A stretch of 59,520 bases of DNA from DATIHF01 sp035480955 (GTDB lineage: Bacteria; Patescibacteriota; Microgenomatia; Woykebacterales; RBG-16-39-9b), in contig DATIHF010000071.1 in assembly GCA_035480955.1 (NCBI GenBank), positions 1 to 59,520 on the forward strand. The letters run 5' to 3'. Below the pieces are notes generated by a model, which saw nothing but the letters and a program-made list of their open reading frames with translations, was not told the DNA's origin and did not search any database. The translations under genes were made by a program, and so were the position numbers. Shown one piece after another: positions 47,784-55,881 of this stretch. Numbering within the stretch: the first letter of the stretch is position 1; the number at the start of each line of letters is the position of its first letter.

Positions 47784-49887
47784 ATGATTTTTCACGTTCT
47801 GGATGCTCGACATTCTTTATTTCTTCACTATCTGCTGGCTCCACCCCTGGTTCTGGAGTTTTTTGAACCCCAGTAACAAACCGATCCCGCACGTCATCGA
47901 AGTCAGCGTGAGTGACTGGTCCAAAAATTGGATTAACATTCTTTGGATTCGCGGCTCTGCCTTGAAATCTTGCAGTGTCGTACTCTTTCAAAATCGCCGC
48001 GTCTCGATCTGCTTTGCTCGTCACCCTAGTGTTACCAGACGAGGTTCTTCCTGCCCCTACATCAGGAGAAGCGAAAAATTGCGCGGCTCGAGCGAAAGGA
48101 CCTTTTTTAGCGACCACGGCAGTGGTCGTAGTTCCAGTAGCCGGATCAAAGTTTGACTCACCCAATCCCCAACCTCCTCTACCCAAAGCACCTTTAAAGG
48201 CATTGCCCCAACCCCTTGTCGTATTTACCAACTGTTGACCACCTTGAATGCCCTTACTGACGCTACCAACTGTCTGCAAGCCACTACCGACTGTCGATGC
48301 TAGAATCAAAGGAGTCGGGCCTTTGGATTTATCTCTGACCCCAAACAAATCATCCAGCGCGTCGGGCACCTTGGCGGCAAAGTAGAGAATCCCCAAGCCG
48401 ATCAAAGGACCGATATTCACAAATAAATCAGCGCCTCCTAACGGTGGTGGAGCAGTGATACTGCCATCACCAGTGAGACTAAATACTTTACCAACAGTTA
48501 AAAAGTAAGCGCCGAGATAGGCAATTACTAGAATCGCGGGGAAGGTTAAGACCGAGGCGGCCATCCGTTTGAACCAGTTGACCGTAATACTCTCAAACCC
48601 GGGTATCGCTCCAACTAGGAAAAAGAAAGGACTGAAAACAGTCAAAACTAGCATGGTGACATAGCGGACGAGAAGCTTCCAAAAAAGCAAGATTGCCAAT
48701 AAAAAGATCCCAATGCGGATTATTAGTTCAAACCCTAGAGCCGCTAGAAGCGCAATACCAGCGGCCAACCAACCCAACCCCCCAGTAAGTAAACCTCCAA
48801 TTAGTCCACCAGCAGCAAAGATACCCAAAAAACCAGGCCAATTAAGTACTGGCTTAGCAAAAAAGGCAAATACCGGCAACCAAGTTAGCGAGTTGTGGTC
48901 TGGGGTTAGCCTATTGATGTAACCCAAATCTCCGAAGTAACGAGTCACGATACTCACTGATAAATAGATAAAATCAACAAATAAGCCCGCTAAAGCAAAA
49001 CTAAAAGTGATCAAAATTAAAGCGACCGCAATTCTGGGTAAGGAATTCGTCGCGGTGACTACTGTCTTGGGATCGAGACGGCGCCTAAGCATTACCATGA
49101 AGCCAATTATCACTAAAATGATCACTGAGGCAATGTAAGCTAAGTCTCTAATTTTTTGCCAAACTCCTTTGATAACATCACCGATGGTGGTGATCCCCTG
49201 ACTTTCAGTAGCCTGAGCATTGGCACTACCAATGCCGAGAATATTGTTTTTGGCGATATTACCGACTTCAGTAATTGGATTTACCTGAGGGACATTGGCA
49301 TAAATAGAGTTGTAACTTCCATCTAAGATATTTAAGGCATTGACTGGTATTTTTGCTTCCGGAGCCATCAAGGGATCAATCTGAGAAAGCTGTTTTTGGG
49401 CTTCAGCACACTTAGTTTGAGTGTCACCTGTGGTTCCCTCGCAAGCATTAGCTGTACTCACCCCGCCAACTGCTAAAAGTATGTGGACAGGAAACGTAAT
49501 ACATTTAAAAATTAGTTCAAGGAGCTTACCACTCATAAAAGTCCAAAGGGTCGAGACTATTTCTCCAGCTAGGCTGCAGCCCCCTCCAAAAATAAAGCCA
49601 ACTCCGGGGACATCACCTAAAACATCACATACATTAGCAACTTGACCAGTCTCAGTCGTACCGTTGGGTAAAGTAACGGTTTGTGGTGTAGGTGTATTTA
49701 CAGGAAGGTTGGTTGTTGGTGTTGTTGTCGGAGCAACTTGGCTGGGTTGAGAGGTTTGAGTAGGTGAGACAGGTTGAGTTTGAGCGGCAGTTTGTGGCAC
49801 TAAAGAGAATAGGGAAAAAACTAGCAGTACAAAATAGACTAGAGCATTACGGAGTAGGTGAAGCGTTTGTTTGGTTAAAAAACTCAT
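47782..49887 (-). CDS. virB6: VirB6/TrbL-like polytopic secretion channel protein
   Basis: 701 aa. Signal sequence or first membrane segment (about 10-34), a Thr/Pro/Gln-rich stretch (35-78), an extracytoplasmic domain with several Cys, then six to seven membrane segments (about 240-520), as in VirB6/TrbL inner-membrane channel parts. The C-terminal 170 residues are polar. TATAAT lies 17 bases before the ATG. It is transcribed toward the PrgI-like gene but is separated from it by island D. Confidence 0.85.
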   Translation of the reverse strand: MSFLTKQTLHLLRNALVYFVLLVFSLFSLVPQTAAQTQPVSPTQTSQPSQVAPTTTPTTNLPVNTPTPQTVTLPNGTTETGQVANVCDVLGDVPGVGFIFGGGCSLAGEIVSTLWTFMSGKLLELIFKCITFPVHILLAVGGVSTANACEGTTGDTQTKCAEAQKQLSQIDPLMAPEAKIPVNALNILDGSYNSIYANVPQVNPITEVGNIAKNNILGIGSANAQATESQGITTIGDVIKGVWQKIRDLAYIASVIILVIIGFMVMLRRRLDPKTVVTATNSLPRIAVALILITFSFALAGLFVDFIYLSVSIVTRYFGDLGYINRLTPDHNSLTWLPVFAFFAKPVLNWPGFLGIFAAGGLIGGLLTGGLGWLAAGIALLAALGFELIIRIGIFLLAILLFWKLLVRYVTMLVLTVFSPFFFLVGAIPGFESITVNWFKRMAASVLTFPAILVIAYLGAYFLTVGKVFSLTGDGSITAPPPLGGADLFVNIGPLIGLGILYFAAKVPDALDDLFGVRDKSKGPTPLILASTVGSGLQTVGSVSKGIQGGQQLVNTTRGWGNAFKGALGRGGWGLGESNFDPATGTTTTAVVAKKGPFARAAQFFASPDVGAGRTSSGNTRVTSKADRDAAILKEYDTARFQGRAANPKNVNPIFGPVTHADFDDVRDRFVTGVQKTPEPGVEPADSEEIKNVEHPEREKS

Positions 49888-49983
49888 AGGCAGGGTTTGA
49901 CTAAATTATAAGTAAAAAAGAGGCCAGAAAGCAAGGGCAAGCTTGTCTTTTGATCTCCCAAAGCTTAAAATTTAGAGAGATTT

Positions 49984-52170
49984 ATGAGCCTATTTCTGCC
50001 CGGAACAGCTGCAGTTGAAGATCCAGAAGAAGTCGCCTCCGAACCAGGTTTTGGTGAAGAAGATGGTGCGGATACTGCTGATGCGCTTGATAAACGCATT
50101 CAGGCAAATAAAAGTGGGGCAAATGACGAAGAGCAAAAAAGTGGCGGTGGACCAGGGGCCAGTGACCTTTACAATTTAAAGGATAAATTAGCTGGTGGCG
50201 GAGCTGAAAAAGGGGCCGAGGGAGCTGCTGCCGGAGGAGGGGTTGCTGAAACCGGGTCAGGCGGAGCCGCCGCGACGGGTGGAGTTACTACAGGGTCAGG
50301 AGGGGTTGCTGCGGGAACCGGGGCTGCGGGTGCAGCAACAGGAACCGGGGCTGCGGGTGCAGCCACAGTCACAGGCGCGACGGGGGCCGCTGGTGCGGCC
50401 GCTTCTACTGGAACCGCCGCTGGGGTTGTCGCTGGGGGCGGAGCAACAGTTATCAGTGGGCCGGCTGCACCAATAACGGGAACAGCAGTTGCCGTAGTTG
50501 CATTGGCCTCAAATAAAAAAAGTAGAAAAGTATTAATTGCAACAATAATCAGTGTTGTAGCCGCAGTGGGATTTTTCTTTGCTCTGCCACTCTTTGTACT
50601 TTTTGTTGCCTTTATTCCAATCCTTGGTAGTGGAGGTAATACTGAAGCAGCCGAAGGTCTCCCACAAACACCGGGAGAAAATCAGTATGCGAAGATAGGC
50701 AAAACAGTTGAAGCCAAAAGTTTGGCCAAAACCGCCGCTGAAAGTCTCCATCTGGAGAACAACCAAATACCACAAACCCTCAGCTACGCAGTTAATATTC
50801 AAGCAAAAGCAAACATTCAAAATGTTGGTTGTACTGATGAGATAACCCTCACTACAAAGGAGGGAGGAATCGAAACTCTGACTCAGCCACCAATTACGGG
50901 GTGTCCGACCCAGATGGCTGCCGGGCAAACCTTTAATTTTTCGTTCAACTACGATTTGGCCGCTGACCCGAAATTTCAGGATGCGGTTGTCACCAATAGC
51001 TTTGGAATTGGAGCAGTTGCCTCAGGCGTGGGTGCCACCGGAAACCTCGACTACACGATTCCTTTTCGAGATGTAACAGTCAATGTAGTCAATGAAGATG
51101 ACGAAAAATACAATGTTGCCAACAACCCCCAGTGGCCCAACAACTATGTTTTCACTGATTGCGGTGGAGGACAAACCTGTTGGGATTATTTAAAACAAAA
51201 ATCAATTCAAGCGGGAGTCAATCCGGCCTTTGTCTTGGCAGTTTGGATCTCAGAATCCGGTGCATCTAGCACTGTCGGAGGACACTTAAGTTGCCCGAAC
51301 GGTGGTGTAGGGTTACCTCACACGGTCGATGAGTTTAAAATTTCTGTAGATTGTTTTTTACACGGAACTTCCGGCGACCCTTACAAAGGAGCCGCCAACT
51401 ATCCGGCGGATCAATTTGCCAGAATGATTGATGATTTTTGTGATCCGGGTACTCCAGAAATTTGCTACAACCCCGCCGAAGTCGCCGGAGGTTGGAAGCA
51501 ATTTCCTACGACGCTTAAGTCCTGGTACAATAATTTAGTTCCTCCGGGTAGCGCAGGGGCGATGACAATAAACACAGGTGGAAGTGTGACACCCTCAAAC
51601 TTTACCCTTTCGGTTGTAGCAACGGTAACAATCGGAAACGCGGCGGCTAGCTGCTACTCCTTCGTTGGAGATTGGACAGCAGCTGAAAGACAGTCTGAAG
51701 AAGCCGCAATCGCCCATATTTCACAGGCGCCAGCACTCCTCAGTAAAATCTGCTCCAAAGGGAGTGTGACGCTGACTCGAGTCCATGGACAAGCTTTCAA
51801 CACGACCAATTGCCCTGGGAATATCAACATCACCGAGCAAGGGATCGGCAGTCTTAAACAAACTGCCTTCACACTGGCTCATGAGTCTGGACATATACTG
51901 CAGTGTCTGGGAGATCCGACTTGGAAAGACTTCCAGAATTTAGCACCTTACGCCTCGGAAGGCTATATTTGTAGCTACCCCTACGAAGCGGTCTTTGGTC
52001 ACAGCGAAGGAGTGTCAAGCGAAGATTACGCTGAAATGATCGGGATCTATGTGAGCTGGCCCAACTTTCGAACCAGTCTTTGTGGAGTGATCAACATGCC
52101 GACCCAGTACCCTCTTCACTATAATTTTGCCAAGGACAAACTCTTTGGAGGTTACCAATTTACTAAATGA
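49984..52170 (+). CDS. Membrane protein with transglycosylase-like and HExxH-like domains
   Basis: 728 aa. Acidic N-terminus, then a Gly/Ala/Thr low-complexity tract (about 70-165; tandem GTGAAGAAT-like units), one membrane segment (about 180-208) and a large outer part. VNPAFVLAVWISESGAS near 412-428 resembles the catalytic-Glu helix of lytic transglycosylases. LAHESGHILQCLGD near 631-645 has HExxH-like HESGH of zinc peptidases, with a downstream SSEDYAEMIG that could give the third ligand. In a secretion cluster this suits local wall opening. Both catalytic calls are inference from motifs. Confidence 0.75.
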   Translation: MSLFLPGTAAVEDPEEVASEPGFGEEDGADTADALDKRIQANKSGANDEEQKSGGGPGASDLYNLKDKLAGGGAEKGAEGAAAGGGVAETGSGGAAATGGVTTGSGGVAAGTGAAGAATGTGAAGAATVTGATGAAGAAASTGTAAGVVAGGGATVISGPAAPITGTAVAVVALASNKKSRKVLIATIISVVAAVGFFFALPLFVLFVAFIPILGSGGNTEAAEGLPQTPGENQYAKIGKTVEAKSLAKTAAESLHLENNQIPQTLSYAVNIQAKANIQNVGCTDEITLTTKEGGIETLTQPPITGCPTQMAAGQTFNFSFNYDLAADPKFQDAVVTNSFGIGAVASGVGATGNLDYTIPFRDVTVNVVNEDDEKYNVANNPQWPNNYVFTDCGGGQTCWDYLKQKSIQAGVNPAFVLAVWISESGASSTVGGHLSCPNGGVGLPHTVDEFKISVDCFLHGTSGDPYKGAANYPADQFARMIDDFCDPGTPEICYNPAEVAGGWKQFPTTLKSWYNNLVPPGSAGAMTINTGGSVTPSNFTLSVVATVTIGNAAASCYSFVGDWTAAERQSEEAAIAHISQAPALLSKICSKGSVTLTRVHGQAFNTTNCPGNINITEQGIGSLKQTAFTLAHESGHILQCLGDPTWKDFQNLAPYASEGYICSYPYEAVFGHSEGVSSEDYAEMIGIYVSWPNFRTSLCGVINMPTQYPLHYNFAKDKLFGGYQFTK

Positions 52171-52721
52171 AACAACTTTCACTCAGCGAGGTGTCAAGCT
52201 TTCTCAAACAAAAAGAAGTAATAGGGGTAGCAACATTGATAATTGTAATTGCCGCCCTTTCTATCTTTGAGATTGTCTCTTTGCAAACTAAAGCCTTGGG
52301 TTGGCAAGACCAGATCTTTCCGGGTAAAACTACCAAAAAACAACTTGAAAAAATAGTCGGAAAACCAGTACGCGAACAAACTAAAGAAGGACTGGAGATC
52401 TGGAGCTATAGTAGCGGTAATCGTTTTAGATTAGTTCAAGTAACTATGCGGAAAGACAAAGTTATTTTGGTAGTTGAACCGGTTTTGGATGATAAAAAAC
52501 TTATAAGTTTTCGAGACAAACTAGGTAAAGAAGAGGCAGTAATCTACGGAAAGTATGGGACTATTATCCCAGCTTATTTTTGGGGGAGTAAAGGAGTGTT
52601 ACTTTTTGCTTCTCCAGAAAACGGAGAAATCTCGGAGATCTGGTACTTTCCAAGAAGTAATCTAAACGGTTTCCTTCAAGACAATCCAGGTTTCAAGATA
52701 CAACCAACAGTTGCCCCCTAA
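52167..52721 (+). CDS. Membrane-anchored SmpA/BamE-like small protein
   Basis: 184 aa. One membrane anchor (about 20-38), then FPGKTTKKQLEKIVGKPV and WSYSSGNRFRLVQVTMRKDK, the helix-beta pattern of SmpA/OmlA-type folds. Function unknown. Starts in an ATGA overlap with the wall-degrading candidate and so is co-translated with it. Confidence 0.7.
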   Translation: MKQLSLSEVSSFLKQKEVIGVATLIIVIAALSIFEIVSLQTKALGWQDQIFPGKTTKKQLEKIVGKPVREQTKEGLEIWSYSSGNRFRLVQVTMRKDKVILVVEPVLDDKKLISFRDKLGKEEAVIYGKYGTIIPAYFWGSKGVLLFASPENGEISEIWYFPRSNLNGFLQDNPGFKIQPTVAP

Positions 52722-52723
52722 GT

Positions 52724-53131
52724 TTAGTTACTATGTATTTGGCAAAAAGTAGCCGCGTTACTGCCAACAGTAGGTAGACAAAATCTTCCTAACCCAGGAA
52801 CTTGGACAAAGCCAACGATAAGAGAAATTATCAAATAGGCGGCTAAGATCAAAATCAAACCCACAATTGCCCAAGTGAGACTGGCTCGAGCAGCCGTTAA
52901 GGCTTTTGGATCACCTTGAGCGGTAATATAAGCAATTCCTCCCCTAATCAGCATAATCAAAATTGCAAAACCAGCAAAAGTTGCAATGATAGAAGTGAGA
53001 TTGGCGAAAACTACTACTAGATCTGACAATTGGGCAAAGCCACCGGTTTCCGGGACTGTCGTTGCCGCGAGCACATTTTTAGGAAAAAGCAGAAGAAAGG
53101 AAGCAATAAGAGGGGCGAGGCGAAATTTCAT
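52724..53131 (-). CDS. VirB2/TrbC-like pilin 1
   Basis: 135 aa from the ATG at 53129-53131 (the longer frame begins with TTG). Signal peptide MKFRLAPLIASFLLLFPKNV then a two-helix pilin with the loop RGGIAYITAQGDPKALTAAR between membrane segments, followed by an AWAIVG-type helix. Short Cys-containing tail. Last of six consecutive genes with the same core. Confidence 0.82.
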   Translation of the reverse strand: MKFRLAPLIASFLLLFPKNVLAATTVPETGGFAQLSDLVVVFANLTSIIATFAGFAILIMLIRGGIAYITAQGDPKALTAARASLTWAIVGLILILAAYLIISLIVGFVQVPGLGRFCLPTVGSNAATFCQIHSN

Positions 53132-53153
53132 GTGAACTCTACTGAACTGTTGG

Positions 53154-53576
53154 TTAGCCACCAACTGTGTTTGGCGCAGTCGGAAATTTAAAGTTGAAAA
53201 GATTGATCCCGAAAACTTGTCCTAAGATCAAAGTGATTGCAAAAGCGGCTACTACGACGATTAGCCCGACTACCGCAGCGGTGATACGGTCCCGCGCGGC
53301 TTGAGCGGCTTTTACGTCCCCTCCAGCGGTGATCCACTGAATACCACCGATAACAATGAAGACAAAGGTGAGAAGACCAGCGAAGAAGAAAAGTAAAGCT
53401 AGAGCGTTACTCATCAATTGACCGAGATTGGGAAAAGAGACTTGATTGATGTCAAAACCTTGAATATCCCCACTTGGGGCTTGGGCGTGAACCGGAGAGA
53501 CCAGAGAGAGAAGGGCTATTGTTGATGAGGCAAGCGAGATAATTTTGTTTCGCATCAATTGATTAATTATATTCAT
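53154..53576 (-). CDS. VirB2/TrbC-like pilin 2
   Basis: 140 aa. N-terminal signal sequence ending near PVHAQ, then two membrane segments (about 52-78, 100-123) joined by GGIQWITAGGDVKAAQAARD. C-terminal NLFNFKFPTAPN. 30 bases after the next pilin upstream. Confidence 0.85.
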   Translation of the reverse strand: MNIINQLMRNKIISLASSTIALLSLVSPVHAQAPSGDIQGFDINQVSFPNLGQLMSNALALLFFFAGLLTFVFIVIGGIQWITAGGDVKAAQAARDRITAAVVGLIVVVAAFAITLILGQVFGINLFNFKFPTAPNTVGG

Positions 53577-53605
53577 AACTTTTAAACAATTACAAGTGGT
53601 TTCTT

Positions 53606-53905
53606 CTAACTAAATTTAAAGCCGGAAACTATTGAAATCCCAAAAACTTGCTGCAGTATCAGAGCAATTGCATAAGCGGCGACGACAATAATTAACCCAA
53701 TTAGTGAATTGGTTATCCGTCTGCGGGCTGAGTCAATTGCCTTTGGATCTCCTCCTGCGACGATCCACTGAATGCCGCCGATGATAAGACTAAAAAACAT
53801 CGCCACGCCGGCAACAAAGAAAGCTAGTGTTAGTAAGGTCTGAAGGATTTGACCAAGATTGGTAAAACCGGAAAAATTTGGAATAGTGAAAATTGGTTCG
53901 TTCAT
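53606..53905 (-). CDS. VirB2/TrbC-like pilin 3
   Basis: 99 aa, the minimal core: two membrane segments with GGIQWIVAGGDPKAIDSARR between. No cleavable signal sequence is evident. Its ATG overlaps the end of the next gene by 4 bases. Confidence 0.85.
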   Translation of the reverse strand: MNEPIFTIPNFSGFTNLGQILQTLLTLAFFVAGVAMFFSLIIGGIQWIVAGGDPKAIDSARRRITNSLIGLIIVVAAYAIALILQQVFGISIVSGFKFS

Positions 53906-54396
53906 CCCAGTCTGATAAAGCTATTAATATGGAAAAGACTAAACAAAAGCTGTGTAATTACAAAAGCAGCAACCACAATTACTAAGCCAATGAAGGCGTT
54001 GGTGAGAGTACCTCTGGCGGCCATTGTTGCTTTCTCGTCGCCTCCGGCAAGTAAGTAACGAAGCCCTCCGTAAATGAACATAAAAAAGAAGACAATTCCA
54101 GCGACCGCATAAACAAGCTGCACTAAACTAGCGATTATCCCGTTGATATCAGTTGGTACACCAAGCTGCACAGTGTTTATTCTACCTACAGAGGCGGAGT
54201 TACCGTTATTTTGAAGTGTACCACCACCATTCCGGTTGGTATTTGGATCGTTGTTACACACCTCGGTCCCATCAGGCTGCAGTTGGCAATTGAAATTAAG
54301 ACCCTGAGCAGAACTTTTGGCAGGGAAAATAGCAAAAAACGAAAATAAGAGAAGTGAAAGAGTAAGTATTGGGCTAACTTTGTTTAAGATACTCAT
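53902..54396 (-). CDS. VirB2/TrbC-like pilin 4 with extracytoplasmic insert
   Basis: 164 aa. Signal sequence (cleavage likely after AKSSA), an Asn/Gly-rich insert with two Cys (FNCQLQPDGTEVCNND), then the pilin core with GGLRYLLAGGDEKATMAARG. The two Cys could form a disulfide outside the membrane. ATGA-coupled to the upstream gene. Confidence 0.83.
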   Translation of the reverse strand: MSILNKVSPILTLSLLLFSFFAIFPAKSSAQGLNFNCQLQPDGTEVCNNDPNTNRNGGGTLQNNGNSASVGRINTVQLGVPTDINGIIASLVQLVYAVAGIVFFFMFIYGGLRYLLAGGDEKATMAARGTLTNAFIGLVIVVAAFVITQLLFSLFHINSFIRLG

Positions 54397-55058
54397 GAGA
54401 TTAAACCACCAGAGTTAAAGAGTACCTGGGCGATTAATCTAATTATGACTAATGCAGAAATCATTAGCAACAGCCCTACCGCAGCATGAGTTAGCGTGGC
54501 TCGCGCGTCAGCTATGGCTTTCTCATCTCCGCGAGCAAGCATATAGCGTATTCCACCCCAGAGTAACATCAAGAAAAAAACAACACCCCCAACAGCAAGA
54601 AGTAGGAGCAAAATTTGAGTTACCAGACCACCAAAGCTTTGGTAGTGCTGATCCTGACCGATGCAGGTCCCAGTAACCAGACGAAAGGCACAAGAAAGAT
54701 TGAATTGGTTGCCATTTGTAATCGCACCAGGAAGATTACTAGTCCCAAAAAAGTTAATTCCAAAGACTTTTTCAAAGACGCCACTTAAAGAAGCAGCTCC
54801 TAGGACAATTACCAAACCTATAACAGAGCCGGTCATCGTTCCCCGAGCACCGTCAGCTGCTTTTGGATCTCCTCTGGATATCAGATAGCGCAGAGCACCG
54901 ATGGTAAACATTACAACTGCAAATAGAGCAACTAGCGCGAATACTATCGTCAAACCAAGAGTGAGAATATCTCCTAGACTATTGAAACGGGTGACTGGGT
55001 TGGGAACATTCGTTAAACTAGGATCACCTGCTAAAACAGCTTGGTACAAATAATTCAT
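54393..55058 (-). CDS. Fused double VirB2/TrbC-like pilin 5
   Basis: 221 aa containing two pilin cores in one chain. The first has GALRYLISRGDPKAADGARG (about 51-70), the second GGIRYMLARGDEKAIADARA (about 166-185), each between two membrane segments. They are joined by a linker with two Cys (LSCAFRLVTGTC). Looks like in-frame fusion of two neighbouring paralogs. Confidence 0.82.
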   Translation of the reverse strand: MNYLYQAVLAGDPSLTNVPNPVTRFNSLGDILTLGLTIVFALVALFAVVMFTIGALRYLISRGDPKAADGARGTMTGSVIGLVIVLGAASLSGVFEKVFGINFFGTSNLPGAITNGNQFNLSCAFRLVTGTCIGQDQHYQSFGGLVTQILLLLLAVGGVVFFLMLLWGGIRYMLARGDEKAIADARATLTHAAVGLLLMISALVIIRLIAQVLFNSGGLIS

Positions 55059-55083
55059 AAGGACCTTCTACTTAAAAGGTTTT

Positions 55084-55782
55084 TCATTGTCCTATTGGTA
55101 AACCAAGGATATCGACTCCGATTAGATTCAAAATAAAAACAGAAAAGATAATAATTAACAAACCGACAACAGCACTGGTGATAATGTCCCTGGCTTCTTG
55201 AACTGCCTTTGGGTCTCCTTGGGAGAAAACTAAGCGAAAACCTCCATAAACGATGAGAAGAAAGGCAACTCCACCGGCAATACCAAGAGCAATAGTTAGA
55301 AGAGTAGTAACCAGTTTTTCCGGGTCAGTTGAGATATTACCGATGCCGGTACAAACAGTGTTTGAGGGACAATTGTTGGTAGTCTGAGTTGGCTTACCCG
55401 TATTTGGGTTATTTCCACCCGGATTGTCCCCGATGGAGCCGCTGGGGAGAGTAACAGAACACAGCACTGGGGATCCTTTAGATTTGCGAATTGTAATTCC
55501 AGTAAAGTCTAGGTCAGGAGCAACCAAGGTTACCTTATAAGTATCCTCATCAGTAAAGTGGATATCAACATTGTAATTTGTCCCCTCGTAAGCAACAATG
55601 AATCGGGGGTGATCTTGGTTAAACCTTATAGTTAACTCATAGGTTGTTCTTCTCGTAACAGCTTTATCGACACTAGCCGTACAGCTATCTGCCGCTCGAA
55701 TAGGTGGTGGAAAGATAGCAATTAAAGAGAAAAGAGTTAAAAAAGTGAATAGTTTAACACGGTTAAGACTAAGGAGAGGCAT
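55084..55782 (-). CDS. VirB2/TrbC-like pilin 6 with N-terminal beta domain
   Basis: 232 aa. Signal sequence (MPLLSLNRVKLFTFLTLFSL...), a beta-rich extracytoplasmic domain of about 90 residues with a Cys pair, a Pro/Asn/Gly-rich linker, then the pilin core with GGFRLVFSQGDPKAVQEARD. Likely first gene of the pilin row (minus strand). It may be a tip or adhesin-type subunit; that is inference. Confidence 0.8.
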   Translation of the reverse strand: MPLLSLNRVKLFTFLTLFSLIAIFPPPIRAADSCTASVDKAVTRRTTYELTIRFNQDHPRFIVAYEGTNYNVDIHFTDEDTYKVTLVAPDLDFTGITIRKSKGSPVLCSVTLPSGSIGDNPGGNNPNTGKPTQTTNNCPSNTVCTGIGNISTDPEKLVTTLLTIALGIAGGVAFLLIVYGGFRLVFSQGDPKAVQEARDIITSAVVGLLIIIFSVFILNLIGVDILGLPIGQ

Positions 55783-55881
55783 TAGCTCAATATTAACGAA
55801 AATACAGTTGCTAAGTCAAACCTAAAACTTCCTAAATTTGGTTCGGTAAGGTAAAATAGAAGCTCTACAAAGTCTCTCTTT

